Positions 26,259 to 37,027 of a DNA stretch of 64,000 nucleotides are shown here, in pieces. Within the stretch, counting starts at the first letter, position 1. Each line of letters starts with the position of its first letter. The notes below the pieces were generated by a model that searched no databases, was not told where the DNA came from, and saw nothing but the letters and a program-made list of their open reading frames with translations. Location of the stretch: contig NZ_PHNJ01000001.1 of assembly GCF_008122205.1 (NCBI RefSeq), positions 666,916-730,915 of the forward strand, given 5' to 3'. Position numbers and translations under genes: made by a program. Source of the DNA: Natronococcus pandeyae (GTDB lineage: Archaea > Halobacteriota > Halobacteria > Halobacteriales > Natrialbaceae).

Positions 26259-26669
26259 TTATGATTCCTGCGCGACGGTGCCGGTGAGTTCGTCGAGCCG
26301 TTCGAAGTAGCGCTCGCGAGGCACCTGGTACAGGTCGCGGTAGTCGATTTCACCGTTGTCGAACCGCTGGGCGAGTTCCACGGTGCACTCGAGCCCTTCC
26401 GCGCGCGTTTCGAACCGGTGCGTGTCGTTCAACGAGACGTCCGGCTCGAGGTAGAGCGTCACGAACCAGTCGTTCTCGAGGGTCCGGTCGGTCGGGTTGG
26501 TCCCCGGCCGACGGGTCCGCTTGCCGTGTGTCAGGTACAGCGTCGGCAGACAGGCCGCGGGAAACGCCTCCCCGTTGAACACGTCTGGTCGATACGCGAG
26601 CACCAGACGGCCATCCTCGCCGGCCGACCAGACCTCCCAGGCGTCGGGGAGCGACTCGAGTTCGGTCAT
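26259..26669 (-). CDS. conserved haloarchaeal protein (DUF5820-like)
   Basis: A 136-residue acidic soluble protein starting MTELESLPDAWEVWS. 'EDGRLVLAYRPDVFNGEAFP', 'CLPTLYLTHGKRTRRPG', 'WFVTLYLEPDVSL' and 'LAQRFDNGEIDYRDLYQVPR' look like a conserved beta-rich haloarchaeal family, probably DUF5820. The function is unknown. The start at 26669 is the last ATG before the conserved region; upstream in-frame sequence is Arg-rich and not protein-like. Confidence 0.72.
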   Translation of the reverse strand: MTELESLPDAWEVWSAGEDGRLVLAYRPDVFNGEAFPAACLPTLYLTHGKRTRRPGTNPTDRTLENDWFVTLYLEPDVSLNDTHRFETRAEGLECTVELAQRFDNGEIDYRDLYQVPRERYFERLDELTGTVAQES

Positions 26670-27298
26670 AGCCGGCGGTAGGAACGGCACCCGTAAATCA
26701 GCGTCGTCGACCCGCCGACGAACTGTCGCCCCTACCGACCCGCTCGGTCGGGCCGGGCGCCCGAAAAGAACCGTTCTCTCGAGGATATATGAGATTCGGT
26801 GAACGAACGCGCGCCGGCGAACACGGGGCTTGCAGGCCGAGAATTTATTCGGCTGCCTCCTCTCCATGGTATGTGGTACCAGTTACTATCCATTATAATC
26901 TACACTGTTTCCCTGAAATAAAATTCTGCTAAATACCTTTTGGGGCTAACTTTAAGTAGCTGGATTACTCACTCATTAAATACTATCGGTATCCGTTCGC
27001 CGGACCGATCCACTCCGCGCCCGTCCCCGGCGCACCGCCGTTCGAGACCGGTGACCCGGATCTCGCGCGACGTCGAGTGGTGATAGATCACACATGGCAT
27101 GGCACACCGACGCCGCCCGCACAGGTTCGCGCTCTCCGCGAGCTATCTCGCCGGGTGCACCGAGCGCGTGGGGTCTGTGCCGGGCTGCGACGGTACGGCG
27201 GATTCCGACGGTCCGGCCACGCGATGCCACGGCTGGTCGAACGACGTCAACTCCGATACTACCCGACGACGGGGGAGACTGTAACTGGCAATGATACC
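26670..27298. other. 629-bp leader/intergenic region ahead of the prkA operon
   Basis: An AT-rich block (about 26870-26990, containing 'ctttaagtag' at about 26950 and 'ttaaatacta' at about 26977) is the only clear promoter-like segment. From there to the first prkA ATG is about 300 nt without a good TATA box nearer the start, so the operon may have a long 5' leader, unusual for haloarchaea. Short overlapping frames at 27077-27294 are not recognised as genes. Confidence 0.45.
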
Positions 27299-29371
27299 AT
27301 GAACGGTGACATCGAGACGCTCGAGAAGCTCAGTACGGATTACAAGGAATCGATGCCCGCAGACCTGCGGGAGACCAAATCCTTCGACTGGTACCTAGAA
27401 GAGTGCTACGAGGACCCGAAAATCGCCCGCAACGCCCACCAACGGGTCGCGGACATGTTCGACTACTACGGCACCACCTACGACGAAACCGAAGGGGTGG
27501 TGGAGTACGAACTCGCCTCCAAAGACCCGCTCGGCGACGGCGAGAACACCTTCTACGGGAAGGTCATCCACCAGTCGATCCACGAGTTCGTCAACAAGGT
27601 GAAATCGGGCGCTCGACGACTCGGTCCGGAACGGCGGATCAAACTCCTGCTCGGACCGGTCGGCTCCGGGAAGTCACACTTCGACAAGCAGGTCCGCAAG
27701 TACTTCGAGGACTACACGCTCCGCGAGGAGGGGCGGATGTACACGTTCCGGTGGACCAACCTCTGTGACGTCATCCAGGACCAGGATCCGTCCGACGATG
27801 TCGTTCGGTCACCGATGAACCAGGATCCGCTCGTCCTCCTGCCCCTCGAGCAGCGCCAGCGGGTGATCGACGACCTGAACGAACACCTCGATGCGCCGTA
27901 CACGATCCAGAACGAACAGGCCCTGGACCCCGAGAGCGAGTTCTACATGGACAGACTGCTCGCCTACTACGAGGACGACCTCCAGCAGGTGCTCGAGAAC
28001 CATATCGAGATCGTCCGACTGGTCGCCGACGAGAACAAGCGCCAGTGTCTCGAGACGTTCGAACCCAAGGACAAGAAAAACCAGGACGAGACGGAACTGA
28101 CGGGCGACGTCAACTACTCGAAAATCGCCATCTACGGCGAGTCCGACCCGCGAGCGTTCGACTACTCGGGGGCGTTCTGTAACGCCAACCGCGGCGTGTT
28201 CTCCGGCGAGGAGCTGCTCAAACTCCAGCGGGAGTTCCTCTACGACTTCCTGCACGCCACCCAGGAGCAGACGATCAAGCCGAAGAACAACCCGCGGATC
28301 GACATCGACCAGGTGATCGTCGGCCGGACGAACATGCCCGAGTACAAGGACAAGAAGGGCGACGAGAAGATGGAGGCGTTCAACGACCGCACCAAGCGGA
28401 TCGACTTCCCGTACGTCCTCTCCTACGAAGACGAGGCGCTCATCTACGACAAGATGCTGAACAACGCCGACGTCCCTGACATCAACGTCGAGCCACACAC
28501 GCTCGAGATGGCGGGACTGTTCGGCGTCCTGACGCGGGTCGAGGAGCCCGACACCGAAACCGTCGATCTGCTCTCGAAGGCCAAGGCCTACAACGGCGAG
28601 ATCGACGAGGGCGACGATATCGACGTCAAGAAGCTCCGCGAGGAGGCCGAGGCGAAAGCCGAGATCGGCGAGGGGATGGTCGGCATCTCGCCCCGGTTCA
28701 TCGGCGACGAGATCGCCGAAGCGATCATGGACTCCAAACACCGCAGCCGCGGGTTCCTCTCGCCGCTGACGGTGTTCAACTTCTTCGAGGAGAACCTGGA
28801 GCACCACGGCTCCATCCCCGAGGAGAACTTCGAGACCTACTACCGCTACCTCGAGACGGTCCGCGAGGAGTACCGCGAGCGCGCCATCGAGGACGTCCGC
28901 CACGCGCTGGCCTACGACATCGACGAGATCCAGCGCCAGGGCGAGAAGTACATGGACCACGTGATGGCCTACATCGACGACGACACGATCGAGGACGAAC
29001 TCACGGGCCGCGAACAGGAACCCGACGAGACGTTCCTGCGTAGCGTCGAGGAGAAACTCGCGGTGCCCGAAGATCGCAAGGAAGACTTCCGCCAGGAGGT
29101 GAGCAATTGGGTCTCCCGGCGCGCCCGCGAGGGCGAGGCGTTCAACCCGCAGGACAACGAACGGCTGCGCCGCGCCCTGGAGCGCAAGCTCTGGGAGGAC
29201 AAGAAGCACAACATCAACTTCTCCGCGCTAGTGTCGGCCAACGAGTTCGACGACGACGAGCGCTCGTCGTGGATCGACGCGCTGATCGAACAGGGCTACT
29301 CCGAGGAAGGGGCCAAGGAAGTGCTCGAGTTCGCCGGCGCCGAGGTCGCCAAGGCCGAGATGGAAGACTAA
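27299..29371 (+). CDS. prkA: PrkA-type serine protein kinase (first of a tandem pair)
   Basis: A 690-residue AAA+/PrkA protein. The N-terminal AAA core has Walker A 'GPVGSGKS' at residues 119-126 and later 'RIDIDQVIVGRTNMPEYKD' as sensor region; the C-terminal part ('RRALERKLWEDKKHNINFSA', about 640-665) is the PrkA kinase-like domain. In bacteria PrkA/YeaG acts with YeaH and YcgB in stress and nutrient-limitation signalling. The ATG at 27299 is chosen because family similarity begins there. The second prkA starts 1 nt after its stop. Confidence 0.9.
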   Translation: MNGDIETLEKLSTDYKESMPADLRETKSFDWYLEECYEDPKIARNAHQRVADMFDYYGTTYDETEGVVEYELASKDPLGDGENTFYGKVIHQSIHEFVNKVKSGARRLGPERRIKLLLGPVGSGKSHFDKQVRKYFEDYTLREEGRMYTFRWTNLCDVIQDQDPSDDVVRSPMNQDPLVLLPLEQRQRVIDDLNEHLDAPYTIQNEQALDPESEFYMDRLLAYYEDDLQQVLENHIEIVRLVADENKRQCLETFEPKDKKNQDETELTGDVNYSKIAIYGESDPRAFDYSGAFCNANRGVFSGEELLKLQREFLYDFLHATQEQTIKPKNNPRIDIDQVIVGRTNMPEYKDKKGDEKMEAFNDRTKRIDFPYVLSYEDEALIYDKMLNNADVPDINVEPHTLEMAGLFGVLTRVEEPDTETVDLLSKAKAYNGEIDEGDDIDVKKLREEAEAKAEIGEGMVGISPRFIGDEIAEAIMDSKHRSRGFLSPLTVFNFFEENLEHHGSIPEENFETYYRYLETVREEYRERAIEDVRHALAYDIDEIQRQGEKYMDHVMAYIDDDTIEDELTGREQEPDETFLRSVEEKLAVPEDRKEDFRQEVSNWVSRRAREGEAFNPQDNERLRRALERKLWEDKKHNINFSALVSANEFDDDERSSWIDALIEQGYSEEGAKEVLEFAGAEVAKAEMED

Positions 29372-29372
29372 C

Positions 29373-31658
29373 ATGAGCGGACACGACTACGTCACCGAGG
29401 CCGACCGCACCCTGGAGGAGACCTACGAGGAGCCGATGCCCCTCGCCACCTACGTCGACCGGGTCTTCGAGAACCCGACGATCGCCTCCCACGCCTCGAA
29501 GTACCTGCTCGAGGCGATCGAGGCCGCCGGTACTCGGACCGTGGTCGAGGAGGGAGAGGAGAAGGAGCGCTACCGCTTCTTCGACGATCCGCACAACGAC
29601 GGCGAACACGCGATCCTCGGCAATACCGAGGTGCTGAACCAGTTCGTCGACGATCTCCGGTCGATCGCCGCGGGTCGAGCGAAAGACGAGAAGATCATCT
29701 GGTTCGAGGGGCCGACGGCGACCGGCAAGTCCGAACTCAAGCGCTGTCTGGTCAACGGGCTGCGCGAGTACTCGAAGACGCCCGAGGGGCGACGCTACAC
29801 CGTCGAGTGGAACGTCACTACCGCGGATGTCGAAGAGCGCGGGCTGAGCTACGGCGGCGATCCGACGGCCGTCGACGACACGAACTGGTACGAGAGCCCC
29901 GTCCAGGCCCACCCGCTCTCGGTCTTCCCCGACGCGATCCGCGAGGACATCCTCGAGGAGCTGAACGGCCAGCTCGAGGATCACGTCCCCGTTCGGGTCG
30001 ACGCGGAGCTCGATCCGTTCTCCCGGGAGGCGTACGACTATCTCGAGGAGCACTACCGCCGGGAGGGAAAGGAGGCCCTGTTCTCGGCGATCGCCGACGA
30101 CCGTCACCTGCGCGTGAAGAACTACGTCGTCGACATCGGCCAGGGCGTCGGCGTCCTCCACAGCGAGGACGACGGCCGTCCCAAGGAGCGACTCGTCGGC
30201 TCCTGGATGCACGGGATGCTCCAGGAGCTGGATTCGCGCGGGCGGAAGAACCCGCAGGCGTTCAGCTACGACGGCGTGCTCTCGCAGGGCAACGGCGTCA
30301 TCACGGTCGTCGAGGACGCAGCCCAGCACGCCGACCTGCTACAGAAGCTGCTGAACGTTCCCGACGAGCAGTCGGTGAAGCTCGACCAGGGGATCGGGAT
30401 GGACGTCGACACGCAGATGCTGATCATCTCGAACCCCGACCTCGAGGCCCAGCTCAACCAGCACTCCGACCGCAACGGGATGGATCCGCTGAAAGCGCTC
30501 AAGCGGCGACTCGACAGACACGAGTTCGGCTACCTGACGAACCTGAGCCTCGAGACGGAACTCATTCGCCGAGAGCTGACCAACGAGACGGAGGTCTGGG
30601 AGGCGGACCGCTACGGCGACCTCGCCGACCGCATTCGCGAGCCGGTGACGGTGAGAGTCAAAGACCGCAACGGCGAGACGCGACCCCGTGAGTTCGCCCC
30701 GCACGCGATCGAGGCGGCGGCGCTGTACGCGGTCGTCAGCCGACTGGACGAGGAGGACCTCCCGAACGGGCTGGACCTCGTCGACAAGGCGCTGATCTTC
30801 GACCAGGGCTACCTCCAGGAAGGCGACACGCGCCGGGATAAAGAGGAGTTCGACTTCGACGGCGACGGAGAGGACGGCGATCACGGGATCCCCGTCACCT
30901 ACACGCGGGACACCCTCGCGGAACTGCTCCAGACCGACCGAGACCGCCACCACTCGGAGCTCCCGGTCGAGGACGTCGTGATGCCCCGCGACGTGCTGAA
31001 CACGATGGCCGAGGGGTTATCCGAGGCGCCGGTGTTCTCGACGGGCGAGCGCTCGGAGTTCGAGAACCGGGTCGTTCCGGTGAAGAACTACGTCTTCGAC
31101 CAGCAGGAAAGCGACGTCATCGAGGCGATCATGCACGAGAAACGCGTCGACGAGGAGACCGTCGCCGAGTACGTCGAACACGTCTACGCGTGGGAGACCG
31201 ACGAACCGCTGCACAACGACCGCGGCGAACGCGTCGAGCCGGATCCGCTGAAGATGAAGCTGTTCGAGATCGAACACCTGGGCCGGTTCTCCGAGGCCGA
31301 GTACGAAGGGAACATGCCCCGCGAGAGCGTGCGAAACTTCCGTCGCGAGAAGGTGATCACGTCGCTGAACCGCCACGCGTGGGAGCACCGCAACGAAGAC
31401 TTCTCGGTCGAAGACGTCGATCTAGCGGCGATTCCGGTGATCAAGTCCGTCCTCGAGAGCCACGACTGGGACGACGTCGAGCGGACCTTCGAGGACTTCG
31501 ACCCGCGCCAGTGGGACGACCCGCCGAGCGGGACGGAGACCGAGACGGTCAAAGCACAGACGATCGAGACGATGGTCGAGCGCTTCGACTACTCCGAGGC
31601 GTCGGCCGAACTGACCAGCAGACACGTTATGGGACAGGTGTGCTACAGATGGGACTGA
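29373..31658 (+). CDS. prkA: PrkA-type serine protein kinase (second of a tandem pair)
   Basis: A 761-residue paralogue of the preceding gene. It has a divergent P-loop 'GPTATGKS' (residues 113-120), '[20 protein letters not shown]' as the sensor strand, and a PrkA C-terminal region '[19 protein letters not shown]'. The pairing of two diverged PrkA proteins suggests a hetero-oligomer rather than simple redundancy. It overlaps the DUF444 gene by 10 nt. Confidence 0.9.
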   Translation: MSGHDYVTEADRTLEETYEEPMPLATYVDRVFENPTIASHASKYLLEAIEAAGTRTVVEEGEEKERYRFFDDPHNDGEHAILGNTEVLNQFVDDLRSIAAGRAKDEKIIWFEGPTATGKSELKRCLVNGLREYSKTPEGRRYTVEWNVTTADVEERGLSYGGDPTAVDDTNWYESPVQAHPLSVFPDAIREDILEELNGQLEDHVPVRVDAELDPFSREAYDYLEEHYRREGKEALFSAIADDRHLRVKNYVVDIGQGVGVLHSEDDGRPKERLVGSWMHGMLQELDSRGRKNPQAFSYDGVLSQGNGVITVVEDAAQHADLLQKLLNVPDEQSVKLDQGIGMDVDTQMLIISNPDLEAQLNQHSDRNGMDPLKALKRRLDRHEFGYLTNLSLETELIRRELTNETEVWEADRYGDLADRIREPVTVRVKDRNGETRPREFAPHAIEAAALYAVVSRLDEEDLPNGLDLVDKALIFDQGYLQEGDTRRDKEEFDFDGDGEDGDHGIPVTYTRDTLAELLQTDRDRHHSELPVEDVVMPRDVLNTMAEGLSEAPVFSTGERSEFENRVVPVKNYVFDQQESDVIEAIMHEKRVDEETVAEYVEHVYAWETDEPLHNDRGERVEPDPLKMKLFEIEHLGRFSEAEYEGNMPRESVRNFRREKVITSLNRHAWEHRNEDFSVEDVDLAAIPVIKSVLESHDWDDVERTFEDFDPRQWDDPPSGTETETVKAQTIETMVERFDYSEASAELTSRHVMGQVCYRWD

Positions 31659-32977
31659 AAGACGACCTCGAACGATTCCGCGAAGTCGGCGAGAACCGCC
31701 GCGAAGATCTCGCCGACTTCATCAAGTACGGCGATCTCGGTGGCGGCCGATCCGACCAGATCGAGATTCCGGTCAAGATCGTCTCGCTGCCGGAGTTCGA
31801 GTACGACCAGCGCGACCAGGGCGGCGTCGGCCAGGGCGACGGCGGCACCCCCGACGTCGGCCAGCCGGTCGGCCAGCCACAGCCCCAGCCGGGTGACGAC
31901 GACGGCGACGGCGACGAACCCGGCGAGGAGGGCGGCGACCACGAGTACTACGAGATGGACCCCGAGGAGTTCGCACAGGAACTCGACGAGGAACTCGGAC
32001 TCGACCTCGACCCGAAGGGCAAGAAGGTCGTCGAGGAGAAGGAAGGCCCCTTTACCGACCTCACCCGAACCGGGCCCGACAGTACGCTCGACTTCGAGCG
32101 GATGTTCAAAGAGGGGCTGAAGCGCAAGCTCGCGATGGACTTCGACGAGGAGTTTCTACGAGAAGTCTGCAAGGTCGACGGCTTCGGCCCCCGCGACGTG
32201 TTCGAGTGGGCCCGTAGCGAGAACCTGCCCGTGTCGATGGCCTGGGTCGAGGACGCCTACGACGACATCCCGCCCGAGGAACGGAACACGTGGGCCTCGG
32301 TCGAGGAAGTCGAGGCGAACGTCGAACGCGAGAGCGTCCAGCAGAAGATCCGTCGCGAGGGGATCAAACACGTCCCCTTCCGTCGCGAGGACGAGCGTTA
32401 CCGCTACCCGGAGATCATCGAGGAGAAAGAGAAGAACGTCGTCGTGGTCAACATCCGCGACGTCTCCGGCTCGATGCGCGAGAAGAAGCGGGAACTCGTC
32501 GAGCGCACCTTCACGCCGCTCGACTGGTATCTCACCGGCAAGTACGACAACGCCGAGTTCGTCTACATCGCCCACGACGCCGACGCCTGGGAGGTCGAGC
32601 GCGACGAGTTCTTCGGCATCCGATCCGGCGGCGGAACGAAGATCTCGAGCGCGTACGAACTCGCCGCCGAGTTGCTCGAGGAGTACCCCTGGAGCGACTG
32701 GAACCGCTACGTCTTCGCGGCGGGCGACTCCGAGAACTCGAGCAACGACACGGGCGAGCGGGTGATTCCGATGATGGAAGAGATCCCGGCGAACCTCCAC
32801 GCTTACGTGGAGACCCAGCCGAGCGGCAACGCGATCAACGCCACCCACGCCGAGGAACTCGAGCGCCACTTCGGCACCGACGCCGACGACGTGGCGGTGG
32901 CCTACGTCAACAGCAAGGACGACGTGACCGACGCGATCTACGAGATCCTCAGCACGGAAGGTGAGACCGATGAGTAA
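31649..32977 (+). CDS. DUF444/YeaH-YhbH family von Willebrand-type protein
   Basis: A 442-residue protein of the UPF0229 family. An N-terminal '[21 protein letters not shown]' is followed by a Gly/Gln/Pro/Asp-rich linker (about 55-95), '[10 protein letters not shown]'-like sequence, and a C-terminal vWA domain with MIDAS motif Asp-x-Ser-x-Ser in '[13 protein letters not shown]' and '[13 protein letters not shown]'. Bacterial YeaH is the operon partner of the YeaG/PrkA kinase. The ATG at 31649 lies inside the end of the second prkA. It overlaps the SpoVR gene by 8 nt. Confidence 0.92.
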   Translation: MGLKDDLERFREVGENRREDLADFIKYGDLGGGRSDQIEIPVKIVSLPEFEYDQRDQGGVGQGDGGTPDVGQPVGQPQPQPGDDDGDGDEPGEEGGDHEYYEMDPEEFAQELDEELGLDLDPKGKKVVEEKEGPFTDLTRTGPDSTLDFERMFKEGLKRKLAMDFDEEFLREVCKVDGFGPRDVFEWARSENLPVSMAWVEDAYDDIPPEERNTWASVEEVEANVERESVQQKIRREGIKHVPFRREDERYRYPEIIEEKEKNVVVVNIRDVSGSMREKKRELVERTFTPLDWYLTGKYDNAEFVYIAHDADAWEVERDEFFGIRSGGGTKISSAYELAAELLEEYPWSDWNRYVFAAGDSENSSNDTGERVIPMMEEIPANLHAYVETQPSGNAINATHAEELERHFGTDADDVAVAYVNSKDDVTDAIYEILSTEGETDE

Positions 32978-34997
32978 ATCCAACTCAAACGCCGACAGAT
33001 TCCGCAAACAGGCGATTGCGACCGACCTCGAGGAACCGGTCCATGAGGCGCGCAACTTGGCCGAGAAGCTCGGCCTCGAGCCGTACCCGGTCAACTACTG
33101 GATCGTCGACTACGACGAGATGAACGAACTCATCGCCTACGGCGGGTTCCAGTCGCGGTACCCCCACTGGCGGTGGGGGATGCAGTACGACCGCCAGCAA
33201 AAACAGGGCCAGTACGGCGGCGGCAAGGCCTTCGAGATCGTCAACAACGACAACCCGGCCCACGCGTTCCTCCAGGAGTCGAACACGCTGGCCGACCAGA
33301 AGGCCGTCATCACGCACGTCGAGGCCCACTCCGATTTCTTCGCGAACAACGAGTGGTTCGGGCTCTTCACCCGGGGCCAGTCCGACGAGGGGCAGGTCAA
33401 CGCCGCGGCCATGTTAGAGCGCCACGCCCGGGCGATCGACGAGTACATGTCCGATCCCGACATCGACCGCGCCGAGGTCGAGAAGTGGATCGACCACTGT
33501 CTCTCGCTCGAGGACAACATCGACCAGCACCAGGTGTTCAGCCGACGACAGGATATCGACGGCCCCGTCGAGGAGATCGACGAGGATCTGGCCGCGAAAC
33601 TCGACGAACTGGAGCTCTCCGACGAGATCAAGGGAGAGGTGTTCGACGAGGAGTGGATCGAAAAGCTCGAGGGCGAGGATGGCCCCACGAACTTCCCGGA
33701 AACGCCCCAGAAGGACGTGCTGGCGTTCGTCCGCGAACACGGCAAGCAGTACGACGAGGAGGCCGGACGCGGCGTCGAGATGGAGCCCTGGCAGCGGGAC
33801 GTCCTCGACATGATGCGGGCGGAAGCGTACTACTTCGCCGCCCAGAAGATGACGAAGGTGATGAACGAGGGGTGGGCCGCCTACTGGGAGTCGACGATGA
33901 TGACCGACGAGGTGTTCGCCGGCGACGACGAGTTCCTCAACTACGCCGACCATATGGCGAAGGTGCTCGCATCGGGCGGACTCAACCCCTACAGCCTCGG
34001 AATGGAGCTGTGGGAGTACGTCGAGAACACGACCAACCGGCGGGAAGTGCTCGAGCGGCTGCTGCGCGTCGAGGGGATCTCCTGGCGTAACCTGACGGAC
34101 GTCGTCGACTTCGACGAGGTCCTCGAGGTCCTGGAGCCGCCGGAAGCGCTCGCCAGCATCGATGCCGAGAGCCTCGACGATCTCGCGGCGCTTCCCGACG
34201 AGTGGATCGACGACGAAGCGCTCGAGCGCGCTCGGGAGGGCGAAATTAGCGTCGAAAAGTACCCCTGGAAGCTGCTCACCTATGAGGGACTCGCCCGCCG
34301 GCATTACTCGCTGGTCAAGCGCCAGAACCGCGGGTTCCTGAGCCGGGTCAACCAGAACGAACTCGAGCGGATCGGCCGCTATCTCTTCGACGACGCCCGG
34401 TACGAGTCGGTCGACGAAGCGCTCGAAGACGTCGACTTCAGCACCGGCTGGGATCGGCTCTTCGACGTGCGCGAGAGCCACAACGACGTCACGTTCCTGG
34501 ACGAGTTCCTCACCCAGGAGTTCATCACGGAGAACAACTACTTCACCTACGAGCACTCGCAGGCGACGGGCCAGTTCCACGTCGCCAGCGACGCCGCGGA
34601 GGACGTCACGAAGAAACTGCTCTTGCAGTTCACCAACTTCGGGAAGCCGACGATCGCCGTCTACGACGGCAACTACAACAACGCGAACGAACTGCTGCTC
34701 GGCCACCAGTACAACGGTGTGATGCTCGATCTCGGGCAGGCCCGGGAGACGCTGAAGCGGATCTTCGAACTCTGGGGCCGCCCCGTGAACCTGCTGACGA
34801 TCGTCAAAGAGGTCGACGAGCACGACGTCGAGGTCGCAAAGCGGCGCAACCGCGAACCCGAACCCGAAGAGCGCGGGAAACTCATTCGGTACGACGGCAC
34901 CGAAGTGACGATCGAAGACGTCCCCTGGGAGGAGGTCGAGCACCTCGAGGCCGACGACATCGATTACGACACGAAACCCGACGAATGGCTCGCGTGA
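32970..34997 (+). CDS. SpoVR/YcgB family protein
   Basis: A 675-residue member of the SpoVR family. Characteristic segments are '[20 protein letters not shown]', '[19 protein letters not shown]', '[16 protein letters not shown]', '[16 protein letters not shown]' and '[14 protein letters not shown]'. The conserved His/Glu clusters could form a metal site. YcgB/SpoVR co-occurs with PrkA and YeaH in bacteria and archaea. It is the fourth gene of the overlapping cluster; 76 nt downstream lies the separately promoted HEAT-repeat gene. Confidence 0.93.
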   Translation: MSKSNSNADRFRKQAIATDLEEPVHEARNLAEKLGLEPYPVNYWIVDYDEMNELIAYGGFQSRYPHWRWGMQYDRQQKQGQYGGGKAFEIVNNDNPAHAFLQESNTLADQKAVITHVEAHSDFFANNEWFGLFTRGQSDEGQVNAAAMLERHARAIDEYMSDPDIDRAEVEKWIDHCLSLEDNIDQHQVFSRRQDIDGPVEEIDEDLAAKLDELELSDEIKGEVFDEEWIEKLEGEDGPTNFPETPQKDVLAFVREHGKQYDEEAGRGVEMEPWQRDVLDMMRAEAYYFAAQKMTKVMNEGWAAYWESTMMTDEVFAGDDEFLNYADHMAKVLASGGLNPYSLGMELWEYVENTTNRREVLERLLRVEGISWRNLTDVVDFDEVLEVLEPPEALASIDAESLDDLAALPDEWIDDEALERAREGEISVEKYPWKLLTYEGLARRHYSLVKRQNRGFLSRVNQNELERIGRYLFDDARYESVDEALEDVDFSTGWDRLFDVRESHNDVTFLDEFLTQEFITENNYFTYEHSQATGQFHVASDAAEDVTKKLLLQFTNFGKPTIAVYDGNYNNANELLLGHQYNGVMLDLGQARETLKRIFELWGRPVNLLTIVKEVDEHDVEVAKRRNREPEPEERGKLIRYDGTEVTIEDVPWEEVEHLEADDIDYDTKPDEWLA

Positions 34998-35041
34998 GCC
35001 GTCAGTTGTGCGAACTGGGATGGAAAAAACGGTCGCAACAC

Positions 35042-35047
35042 TTTTAC
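35042..35047 (+). promoter_or_regulatory. TATA box of the HEAT-repeat gene
   Basis: The T-rich 'ttttac' is centred about 29 nt upstream of the ATG at 35074, favouring that start over upstream in-frame codons at 35008 and 35020. The T-run could also help terminate the preceding operon. Confidence 0.35.
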
Positions 35048-35073
35048 TGACTTTCACACATGGCTCACACGAG

Positions 35074-36090
35074 ATGGATGGGGATGGGGGCGAGGCCGTC
35101 GAGCAGAGCCGTCGACCCGGCACGGCAGAGTTGCCGTCGGTACTCGCACGGCTCGACGCGCAGGAACCGGAAACCAGACGGGCTGCCGTACAGACCGTCC
35201 GTGAGAAGATCGACGACCGACCCGGTGCGTACGTGCCGACGGTTCCGAAACTCCGGGCGTTGTTGACCAGGCCGGAACTCGAGGTCCGGGAGGACGTCGC
35301 GTACTGCCTCGCCGAACTGGCCCGGGAGGCGCCGGCAGACGTCGCTCCGTCGGTCGGCGAACTCATCTGGTTCGCTGCCAAGCACGAACGAGCACCAGCG
35401 ACGCGACACCTGCTTCGCTGTCTCGCCGCGGTCGCCGACGACCGGCCGGAGGCCGTCGCCGATCACGTCCCGACGATCGTCGACGTGCTGTCGGTCCGCC
35501 GAGGGTACGACCGCTGGGGACTCCGGACGCTGATGCACGTCTCGCGGACAGAGCCGGACGCGCTCGAGCCGGCAGTCCCGCTGCTTTCGGACGCGCTGGC
35601 GGCGAACCCCGAGGCGAACGGGACTCCGACGCTCACCGTACTGGGTCGTATCGCCCGCTCGGAACGCTCGCTTTCGTCGCTCGCGTTCGTCGAGCACGCG
35701 ATCGAACTCGTCGATCACGACGACGACTCGCTGCGTCGGAACGCGATCGGCTGTCTGGCCGACGTCGCCCACCAGACGCCGTCCGCGGTCGAGGAGGCCT
35801 GTCCGCAGATTGCGGCGGCCCTCGAGAACGACGATCCGAAAACGCGGGCCAACACGGCGGTCACGATCGGCCGCGTCGCCGCCGGACGACCGGACGTCGT
35901 CGATCCCGTACGGACGCAGTTGCTCGAATTGCTCGAAGACGAGTTCCCGTCCGTCCGCGCGAACGCCTGCGTCGCACTCGGCTACGGGAACGTTACCGAA
36001 GCCCGCGAGCGACTCTCACGGCTCGCAACCGAGGATCCGGAGCCGAGCGTGCGCGAGCGGGCGGCGTGGGCGTGCGATCAACTTTCGTAG
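35074..36090 (+). CDS. HEAT-repeat protein
   Basis: A 338-residue alpha-solenoid built from about eight HEAT/Armadillo-like repeats of 37-40 residues. The regular pattern is visible in 'LARLDAQEPETRRAAVQTVR', 'LRALLTRPELEVREDVAYCL', 'VDHDDDSLRRNAIGCLADVA', 'AALENDDPKTRANTAVTIGR' and 'LEDEFPSVRANACVALGYG'. Such proteins are protein-interaction scaffolds. It follows the PrkA cluster but appears to have its own promoter, so a role with it is only suggested by position. Confidence 0.85.
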   Translation: MDGDGGEAVEQSRRPGTAELPSVLARLDAQEPETRRAAVQTVREKIDDRPGAYVPTVPKLRALLTRPELEVREDVAYCLAELAREAPADVAPSVGELIWFAAKHERAPATRHLLRCLAAVADDRPEAVADHVPTIVDVLSVRRGYDRWGLRTLMHVSRTEPDALEPAVPLLSDALAANPEANGTPTLTVLGRIARSERSLSSLAFVEHAIELVDHDDDSLRRNAIGCLADVAHQTPSAVEEACPQIAAALENDDPKTRANTAVTIGRVAAGRPDVVDPVRTQLLELLEDEFPSVRANACVALGYGNVTEARERLSRLATEDPEPSVRERAAWACDQLS

Positions 36091-36108
36091 CCACGGACGG
36101 GTATCGTT

Positions 36109-36777
36109 TCAGCGACCGACGAGCTGAATCGGCCGATCCGCGGAGATACAGTCGACGCCGCGGAGGCCGAGAATTCGGGCGGTCGTCCACCGCTCGATCG
36201 CCCACGCGTGTATCTCGAGGTCGACCGCCTTCGCTCGGGGAACGAGTTGCGTCGTCAGACAGCGCCAGTAGTTCGCACCGATGACGTCGCAGTCGAGTTC
36301 GACGGCGGTGGTGACCGGGGCGTCGAGGCGGCGGCTGACGAGCAGTCCCGTGGGCTGGTCCCGGTCGAGTTCCCGGATCGATCGCAGTTCGGGGAGTAAA
36401 AAGGAGGTGACGACGACCCGATTCTCGACGCCTGCGACGGCCTCGAGGACGTCCCCGGCGATACCGAGCTCTTTCATCTCGAGGTTGACCTCGACGTGGG
36501 TCGGGAGTGCCTCGAGCATCTCCTCGAGCGTCGGGATTCGCTCTCCCGACTCGAGCACCGCAAGCGTCTGCAGCTCCTCGAGTGCGGTGTCGGCGACCGT
36601 GCCGACGCTCCCGGTGACCCGGTCGACCGTCTCGTCGTGGATCACGACGAGCTCGCCCGATCCGCACCGTCTTACGTCGAACTCGACGGCGTCGGCGCGC
36701 GTTGCTGCGGACTGGACGGCGGCGATCGTGTTCTCTGGAGCCGTCGCGGCGAAGCCGCGATGAGCAATCAGACGCAT
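36109..36777 (-). CDS. glycerophosphodiester phosphodiesterase
   Basis: A 222-residue TIM-barrel GDPD. It hydrolyses glycerophosphodiesters to glycerol 3-phosphate and an alcohol, using the general acid/base His of 'IAHRGFAATAPENTIAA' and the metal ligands in 'AVEFDVRR', 'IHDETVDRVTGSVGTV' and 'VNLEMKEL'. The start at 36777 puts 'MRLIAHRG' at the N-terminus, as usual. No signal peptide is present, so it is cytoplasmic. It is convergent with the HEAT-repeat gene (18-bp gap). Confidence 0.92.
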   Translation of the reverse strand: MRLIAHRGFAATAPENTIAAVQSAATRADAVEFDVRRCGSGELVVIHDETVDRVTGSVGTVADTALEELQTLAVLESGERIPTLEEMLEALPTHVEVNLEMKELGIAGDVLEAVAGVENRVVVTSFLLPELRSIRELDRDQPTGLLVSRRLDAPVTTAVELDCDVIGANYWRCLTTQLVPRAKAVDLEIHAWAIERWTTARILGLRGVDCISADRPIQLVGR

Positions 36778-36997
36778 TCGAACGAAGAGAGGATGGGGGG
36801 CGGCTTTAGCCTGTGGTCTGGTGCTCGCGTCACAGTTTCGACGCGGATGACACTCCAAATATGATGGTTTTCCGAGACAATTCGACGGTCTGCATAGTTG
36901 GAATAAACTACCGGAAGAGTCCCTAATGAACGACTACTCGTTAGCTAGACGTGATTACCGATCTCCGTCTGTCGGCAAACAGACTTATATAGTCACG

Positions 36998-37007
36998 ATT
37001 AATAAAC
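36998..37007 (+). promoter_or_regulatory. TATA box of the receiver-domain gene
   Basis: The element 'attaataaac' is centred about 26 nt upstream of the ATG at 37028. A second AT-rich element, 'cttatata', lies at about 36983-36991. Confidence 0.4.
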
Positions 37008-37027
37008 AGTCATAGAACTAGTGCTGA

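Noticed and set aside
27077..27298. N-terminal extension of the first PrkA, or small genes in its leader
   Set aside because: The extension is Arg/His/Gly-rich and unlike the PrkA family start; the short frames show no conserved feature.
27809..29209. 466-codon frame antisense to the first prkA
   Set aside because: It is Val/Leu/Asp-rich with no domain features, a mirror of GC-rich codons of the PrkA gene.
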